In this document: positions 34,034 to 38,195 of the stretch, piece by piece
How the letters are laid out: every line of letters begins with the position of its first letter
Position numbering within the stretch: position 1 is the first letter of the stretch
Assembly (NCBI RefSeq): GCF_003026355.1
Contig: NZ_PYON01000030.1
Coordinates: 1-38,195 of the forward strand
Source: Photobacterium kishitanii
GTDB taxonomy: Bacteria > Pseudomonadota > Gammaproteobacteria > Enterobacterales > Vibrionaceae
Direction: 5' to 3'
DNA length: 38,195 nt
Program-made: the position numbers and the translations under genes
Notes under the pieces: model-generated
The model's database searches: none
Seen by the model: only the letters and a program-made list of their open reading frames with translations
Told to the model about the DNA's origin: nothing

Positions 34034-34852
34034 TTACCAGCCTTTAACGGCACCGCCATTGAAGATGGTTTGGGCTGAATTATAGACATCGTCTGATTGG
34101 TAAGCCTGAATGAACTTTTGGACATTTTCGGCTTTGACGTTGTCTTCACGCGCCACGATAATATTGACATAAGGTGATTGTTTATCTTCAACAAACACGC
34201 CGTCTTTTTCTGGGGTTAGATTTAAGCTACTCGCATAAGTAGTATTAATAATCGCTAAGGCAACATCATCTAATGAACGCGGCAGTTGTGCTGCTTCTAA
34301 TTCAACGATTTTGAGGTTTTTAGGATTGTTAACAATATCTAATACCGTTGCCGTCAAACCCGCATCTGGTTTGAGAGTAATTAAACCTTGTTGCTGTAAT
34401 AATAATAATGAACGGCCAAGGTTAGTCGGATCATTGGGAACCGAAATTTGATCGCCATCTTTTAATTCATCAACCGATTTAATTTTATTCGAGTAGCCTG
34501 CAATAGGGTAAACGAAGGTATTCCCAGCAATCGCAAATTTATAACCACGATCTTTAATTTGTTGCTCAAGATAAGGTTTGTGTTGAAAAGCGTTAGCGTC
34601 AATAGAGCCTTCAGCTAATGCAGCATTGGGTGACACGTAATCAGTAAAGGTGACTAATTCAACATCAAGTCCATATTTATCTTTGGCTTGTTTAGCTGCA
34701 ACTTCTGCAACTTGTTCTTCTGCGCCAGCCATAACGCCAATTTTCACTTTATTGTTATCAACAACGGGTGTTTCTTGATCACTACAACCCGTCAGCGTGA
34801 TAGCAGCAGCGACGCCAGCAATGGCAAAAAGATGTTTAAGATTGAACGCCAT
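34034..34852 (-). CDS. metQ: Methionine ABC transporter substrate-binding lipoprotein MetQ
   Basis: MetQ captures L- and D-methionine in the periplasm for MetNI. The 272-residue precursor has a lipoprotein signal, MAFNLKHLFAIAGVAAAITL with lipobox LTGC, so Cys would be lipidated; the next residues SDQ allow anchoring at the outer or inner membrane. The NlpA-family body follows, with KIGVMAGAEEQVAEVAAK, DYVSPNAALAEGSIDANAFQHKPYLE and SVPNDPTNLGRSLLLLQ. It is last in metN-metI-metQ, 60 bp after metI, and is closed by a terminator. Confidence 0.96.
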   Translation of the reverse strand: MAFNLKHLFAIAGVAAAITLTGCSDQETPVVDNNKVKIGVMAGAEEQVAEVAAKQAKDKYGLDVELVTFTDYVSPNAALAEGSIDANAFQHKPYLEQQIKDRGYKFAIAGNTFVYPIAGYSNKIKSVDELKDGDQISVPNDPTNLGRSLLLLQQQGLITLKPDAGLTATVLDIVNNPKNLKIVELEAAQLPRSLDDVALAIINTTYASSLNLTPEKDGVFVEDKQSPYVNIIVAREDNVKAENVQKFIQAYQSDDVYNSAQTIFNGGAVKGW

Positions 34853-34912
34853 AGTATTTCTCCTTAAATGGGCTTTCCCTAATGATGTAATTATAAATAA
34901 CGACTTGCGTTA

Positions 34913-35599
34913 TTAGCGATGATCAACACGTTTAACTAAGTGATCACCAATAGATTGAATAAGTTGTACTAAAATAACTAACATGATGACGGTGATTGCC
35001 ATAACTGTGCCATCAAAGCGTTGATAGCCGTAACGAATACCGACATCGCCTAAACCGCCGCCACCAACAGTGCCTGCCATTGCGGAATAACTGATTAAGG
35101 TTACTAAGGTAATAGTGACAGCATTAATAATTCCAGGTAGTGCCTCTGGTAGCAGTACTTTGGTAATGATCTGCATTGGGGTAGCGCCCATTGCTTGTGC
35201 AGCTTCAATTAATCCCGCAGGAATTTCTAGTAATGCTCCTTCAACGAGACGAGCAATAAAAGGAATCGCACCCACCGTCAGTGGCACAATAGCAGCAGCT
35301 GTTCCGATTGAACTGCCAACTACAAACCGAGTAAAAGGAATAATCGCGACTAATAAAATAATGAAAGGGATCGAACGGCCGATATTGACCACAATGCCAA
35401 GTACTTTATTTAAAATTGGGTTTTGCCATAAACCATTTTTCTTAGTTAGGTGCAGTGCAACGCCAAGTGGAATACCGATGAGAAAACCAATCAAACCTGA
35501 AACTAACACCATGGTTAATGTTTGTCCCAGCGCATCGATAAGTAATTCAGTGAGGCGTTGATTGCTCTGCCACCATGTTGTTATTGAATCAAGCGACAT
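34913..35599 (-). CDS. metI: Methionine ABC transporter permease MetI
   Basis: MetI forms the membrane channel of the MetNIQ importer. The 228-residue protein has five or so hydrophobic segments and the EAA loop that docks MetN (AAQAMGATPMQIITKVLLPEAL). The start region MSLDSITTWWQSNQRLTELL precedes the first membrane helix. Its first 11 bases overlap the end of metN, so translation is probably coupled. Confidence 0.96.
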   Translation of the reverse strand: MSLDSITTWWQSNQRLTELLIDALGQTLTMVLVSGLIGFLIGIPLGVALHLTKKNGLWQNPILNKVLGIVVNIGRSIPFIILLVAIIPFTRFVVGSSIGTAAAIVPLTVGAIPFIARLVEGALLEIPAGLIEAAQAMGATPMQIITKVLLPEALPGIINAVTITLVTLISYSAMAGTVGGGGLGDVGIRYGYQRFDGTVMAITVIMLVILVQLIQSIGDHLVKRVDHR

Positions 35600-36623
35600 A
35601 ACCTAGCACCTCAACATTTAATTTATGATCACGTAAAAAAGTAATTGCATCATCAATAGCGGTTTGAGTACCAAAGAACTCCGCTAGCATCAGCCCAAAT
35701 TTAACCCCGCCGGCATAATCCATATCAGAACTTAGAATACTGATGTCTAGGTTAAATTCACGTGCCACTTGGCTAATTAAAGGTGCATCCACAGAGTCAC
35801 CAGTAAATTCGAGTCGAATTAATGGGTAGCTTCCCTTTATAGGAGTTGGGGTCATGCGTAATTGATAATCTTCAGGGATAGATAAATCTAATGTTGAGCG
35901 AATAAATGCTTTCGCTAACTCTGTTTTAGGGTGTGCAAAAATATCGCCGACTAGGCCTTGTTCAACCAACTCACCATCACCGATGATCGCAACTTGATGA
36001 CAAATACGTTTAACTACATCCATTTCATGAGTGATTAATAAAATAGTTAAATTAAGTTGCTGATTAATCTTACGTAATAAAGTTAGGATTGATTGTGTTG
36101 TTGCTGGATCGAGGGCGCTGGTGGCCTCATCACATAGGAGTACTTTTGGATCAGAAGCTAAAGCGCGTGCAATAGCCACCCGTTGTTTTTGACCACCACT
36201 TAAATTTGAAGGGTAACTATTACGTTTATCTTCTAAACCTACGAGTGATAGCAATTCAGTCACTTTAGTCTTTATTGCTTGTTCTGAAGCGCCAGCAAGT
36301 TCTAACGGTAATGCAATATTGGCAAATACGGTGCGAGACGAGAGTAAATTAAAATGTTGGAAAATCATGCCAATTTTACGACGAGCTAAGGTTAAGTCTC
36401 TGGATGCTAGCTGTGTTAAATCAATACCATCAACGATGACATTACCTGAGGTTGGCTTTTCTAATAAATTCACACAACGGATTAGGGTGCTTTTCCCTGC
36501 TCCTGATGAACCAATCACGCCAAAAATCGTTCCTTGTTCAATGGTGAGATTAATATCTTTTAGCGCATTTATCGCTTTCTCACCTTGATAGAACACTTTG
36601 TTGACTTGCTTTATTTCTATCAT
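35589..36623 (-). CDS. metN: Methionine ABC transporter ATPase MetN
   Basis: MetN powers the importer. The 344-residue protein has Walker A GSSGAGKST (38-46), the Q-loop near IFQHFNLLSSRTVF, the signature LSGGQKQRVAIARAL, Walker B VLLCDEATSALD and the switch His in LLITHEMDVV. A C-terminal NIL (ACT-like) domain (about 265-344) binds methionine and shuts transport in the E. coli protein. It is first in the operon; upstream lie a plausible promoter and MetJ boxes, so repression by MetJ with S-adenosylmethionine is expected. Confidence 0.97.
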   Translation of the reverse strand: MIEIKQVNKVFYQGEKAINALKDINLTIEQGTIFGVIGSSGAGKSTLIRCVNLLEKPTSGNVIVDGIDLTQLASRDLTLARRKIGMIFQHFNLLSSRTVFANIALPLELAGASEQAIKTKVTELLSLVGLEDKRNSYPSNLSGGQKQRVAIARALASDPKVLLCDEATSALDPATTQSILTLLRKINQQLNLTILLITHEMDVVKRICHQVAIIGDGELVEQGLVGDIFAHPKTELAKAFIRSTLDLSIPEDYQLRMTPTPIKGSYPLIRLEFTGDSVDAPLISQVAREFNLDISILSSDMDYAGGVKFGLMLAEFFGTQTAIDDAITFLRDHKLNVEVLGYVA

Positions 36624-36732
36624 TGAACTTCCTGATTCTTAGATGAAATGATTATATGAGAGTGATGTTATATTGCATTTATTGTTAAATATTAGTTATT
36701 GTAGTTAAATCATCTTAACCACTGTTAAACTG

Positions 36733-36761
36733 ATGCTATGGTGAATCGGTTTTTAAGTCAA
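36733..36761 (-). promoter_or_regulatory. Predicted metNIQ promoter
   Basis: On the minus strand TTGACT (36761-36756) and TAGCAT (36738-36733) are separated by exactly 17 bp. The start would be about 100 bp upstream of metN. Confidence 0.6.
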
Positions 36762-36770
36762 TAGCTATTT

Positions 36771-36794
36771 TTACGTCTAGACGTCTAAATGGAT
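36771..36794. promoter_or_regulatory. MetJ operator (tandem met boxes)
   Basis: Consecutive 8-mers read TTACGTCT, AGACGTCT and AAATGGAT against the met-box consensus AGACGTCT: 6/8, 8/8 and 4/8 matches. MetJ dimers bind adjacent boxes cooperatively. The site lies about 10 bp upstream of the metNIQ -35, in the gap shared with gmhB. Confidence 0.8.
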
Positions 36795-36812
36795 ATTATG
36801 ATTTATAATATC
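36792..36812. repeat. Inverted repeat next to the met boxes
   Basis: GATATTAT-GATTT-ATAATATC, perfect 8-bp arms with a 5-nt loop, abutting the MetJ operator in the metN-gmhB gap. AT-rich; function unknown. Confidence 0.5.
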
Positions 36813-36915
36813 GTCTGCTGTAATCATGATCATCTTCACAAGCGTGATAACTAATACTTTTCGATGTCAACTCGTGACATAATCAGCATAATATCTAATT
36901 TTTGAGGGCTTTCTT

Positions 36916-37473
36916 GTGGCCAAACCTGCTGTCTTTATTGATCGTGATGGCGTAATAAACGTTGATCGTGGCTATGTACATACTGTTGATGATTTTGAAT
37001 ACATTGATGGTGTTTTTGGTGCATGTAAAAAATTCAAAGAAATGGGTTACTTACTTGTTTTAGTCACTAATCAATCAGGCATTGCTCGTGGTTTCTTTAG
37101 TGAAGACGAGTTTATTACTTTGACGGAATGGATGGATTGGAATTTCGAAGATCAAGGTATTGAACTTGATGGTATTTATTATTGCCCACACCATGCAACA
37201 GAGGGTAAGGGTGAATATTTACAAGATTGTGATTGCCGTAAACCTAATCCAGGTATGTTGCTATCAGCTGAGAGTCATTTAGATATTGATATGTCAAAAT
37301 CTGTGATGATTGGCGATAAAGCGGATGACATGAAAGCAGCAATAGCTGCTGGTGTCGCTTTAAAAGTGTTAGTACGTACAGGTAAAGCGATTACTGAAGA
37401 AGGTGAAGCTTTAGCTGATGCTGTTTTTGACGGCATTAAAAATGTTCCAATATGGCTAGCAGAACAAGCATAA
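36916..37473 (+). CDS. gmhB: D-glycero-beta-D-manno-heptose 1,7-bisphosphate 7-phosphatase
   Basis: GmhB removes the 7-phosphate in the synthesis of ADP-heptose for the LPS inner core. The 185-residue HAD-family protein begins AVFIDRDGVINVDRGYVH, with the nucleophile and acid Asp at 9 and 11, then VTNQSGIARG. It carries the zinc site C90, H92, C105, C107 (CPHH...CDCRKPNPGML), typical of GmhB, and GDKADDMKAAIAAG. The start is GTG at 36916 with GAGGG upstream. It is divergent from metN and directly upstream of an rRNA operon, as E. coli gmhB is next to rrnH. Confidence 0.96.
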   Translation: MAKPAVFIDRDGVINVDRGYVHTVDDFEYIDGVFGACKKFKEMGYLLVLVTNQSGIARGFFSEDEFITLTEWMDWNFEDQGIELDGIYYCPHHATEGKGEYLQDCDCRKPNPGMLLSAESHLDIDMSKSVMIGDKADDMKAAIAAGVALKVLVRTGKAITEEGEALADAVFDGIKNVPIWLAEQA

Positions 37474-37490
37474 TTGTAACGCTATATAAA

Positions 37491-37513
37491 GAGCAGTAGT
37501 TATACTGCTGCTC
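37491..37513 (+). other. Hairpin after gmhB, possible weak terminator
   Basis: GAGCAGTAG / CTGCTGCTC with a TTATA loop and one G-T wobble, 17 bp after the gmhB stop. It has no T-run, so termination is uncertain. Confidence 0.45.
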
Positions 37514-37832
37514 CTATAATTGTAGTGATAGCTAATAATATCAGTAAGACTGATAATTTATTAAGGCTACTATATATAGTGTACAACTCACTACGACTAC
37601 AATCTTCCCACCTTAGTTTTACCTTCAAAATCACCTCTTAAATACTATTGATCTTTTTAGATAGAGTCATCAATCCGTAAATTTAAATATAATGATGTTT
37701 AATAGTTAACTATTTTCACTGGTAGTGAAGCAATTCGTTCATCAATTATTGTTAAACATGGTTGAAAAATAGATAAAACAACCACGGTTGCTTTAAAAAT
37801 AATCAGTTGATTGAATTGGTGTAAAAAAACTA
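37514..37832. other. Upstream region of the rRNA operon
   Basis: These 319 bases hold no plausible gene. They are AT-rich, as expected for the UP-element and Fis-binding region of an rrn promoter; the single site I can name is the Fis-like match near its end. Confidence 0.7.
37790..37804. promoter_or_regulatory. Fis-like site upstream of rrn P1
   Basis: GCTTTAAAAATAATC fits the 15-bp Fis pattern (G at 1, C at 15, AT core) with two deviations. Its centre lies about 70 bp upstream of the predicted start, the position of Fis site I at E. coli rrnB P1. Confidence 0.5.
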
Positions 37833-37860
37833 TTGTCAGCATCAAAAATCTCCCTATAAT
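37833..37860 (+). promoter_or_regulatory. rRNA operon P1 promoter
   Basis: TTGTCA (37833-37838) and TATAAT (37855-37860) with a 16-bp spacer, followed by GCGACCTCACTGACACGG. This nearly repeats E. coli rrn P1, including the short spacer and GC-rich discriminator needed for ppGpp and start-nucleotide control. A-rich bases upstream of the -35 fit an UP element. Confidence 0.93.
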
Positions 37861-37910
37861 GCGACCTCACTGACACGGACAACGGCGCAAGCGGTTACCG
37901 AAAGTCAGTA

Positions 37911-37922
37911 CGTTCTTTAACA
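37911..37922 (+). promoter_or_regulatory. rrn leader boxA antitermination element
   Basis: CGTTCTTTAACA corresponds to the rrn boxA TGCTCTTTAACA, bound by NusB-S10, and is followed by AATTTGACC and the conserved ATCTGTGTGGGCACTC segment. It lies about 45 nt after the P1 start. Confidence 0.85.
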
Positions 37923-38142
37923 ATTTGACCATGCAATCTGTGTGGGCACTCACTGAATAGTTAAGTCGAAAGATTTATCAATAAACTGAGTGACCAAAAC
38001 AAAATGACGCAAGTTATTTTGGCACAGTTATTTAATTATCATTTTTTAAATGATAAAAAGCTTTAATTTACATTCTTTATTTATAAAGAAAAGGTATTTA
38101 AAGTCAGTATTTATTGAGCCGGTCGAAAGACCAACAAAACTT

Positions 38143-38195
38143 TAATTGAAGAGTTTGATCATGGCTCAGATTGAACGCTGGCGGCAGGCCTAACA
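38143..38195 (+). rRNA. rrs: 16S ribosomal RNA, 5' end only
   Basis: ATTGAAGAGTTTGATCATGG and the following CTCAGATTGAACGCTGGCGG are the universal start of bacterial 16S rRNA. The mature 5' end is placed by comparison with E. coli and may shift by one or two bases. The gene continues past the window end. A GGTC-GAAA-GACC hairpin (38121-38132) lies just upstream in the leader. Confidence 0.97.

Noticed and set aside
36624..36915. A SAM riboswitch upstream of metN
   Set aside because: No riboswitch core or terminator is seen; MetJ boxes explain methionine control in this lineage.
37933..38142. A tRNA or small RNA gene in the rrn leader
   Set aside because: The hairpins there (for example GGTC-GAAA-GACC) fit a pre-16S leader, and no cloverleaf can be drawn.

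Overview
The window looks like a chromosomal segment of a Vibrionaceae gammaproteobacterium, most likely Photobacterium or a close relative. This rests on gene order, on protein sequences that read as vibrio-type throughout, on moderately AT-rich DNA, and on two CsrB-family RNAs beside the DUF3301-DUF3549-yqcC-truC-yqcA cluster. The genus is inferred; no search was run. Nearly all of the window is core genome, and I see no insertion sequence, prophage, CRISPR array or clear foreign island.

Layout. (1) 1-1216: two tandem CsrB-type regulatory RNAs, each studded with GGA motifs and ending in a strong terminator. Between them lie a perfect heptanucleotide repeat, 11.7 copies long, and an 18-bp palindrome that matches the UvrY/VarA/GacA activator site. 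(2) 1230-4453: DUF3301 and DUF3549 genes (minus), then yqcC, truC and a yqcA flavodoxin gene (plus). (3) 4525-8125: glnD and map on the minus strand. (4) 8247-27863: a long plus-strand run of translation and envelope genes: rpsB-tsf-pyrH-frr, uppS-cdsA-dxr-rseP-bamA-skp, lpxD-fabZ-lpxA-lpxB-rnhB, dnaE-accA. (5) 28008-30712: tilS and an Mtr-type tryptophan permease whose promoter carries a TrpR-like operator. (6) 30807-36623, minus strand: a DUF4250 gene, a yaeP-like gene, proS, trmO and the metNIQ methionine importer, with MetJ boxes upstream of metN. (7) 36916-38195, plus strand: gmhB, then an rrn promoter and leader and the first about 53 nt of a 16S rRNA gene that runs off the window.

How the genes work together. 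Block 4 links ribosome and EF-Ts synthesis (rpsB, tsf), UMP supply (pyrH) and ribosome recycling (frr) with isoprenoid carrier and phospholipid synthesis (dxr, uppS, cdsA), outer-membrane protein assembly (rseP, bamA, skp), lipid A synthesis (lpxD, lpxA, lpxB), fatty-acid synthesis (fabZ, accA) and replication (dnaE, rnhB). It matches the well-known Escherichia coli block, except that dxr follows cdsA here. gmhB adds an LPS-heptose step.

The regulatory signals are the most informative part: the csrB pair with its activator box, the stringent-type rpsB promoter and long leader, the TrpR-like operator, the MetJ boxes and the rrn P1 promoter. I found no convincing new multi-gene system. The best candidates for a closer look are the tandem csrB/heptamer locus and a few unexplained inverted repeats.
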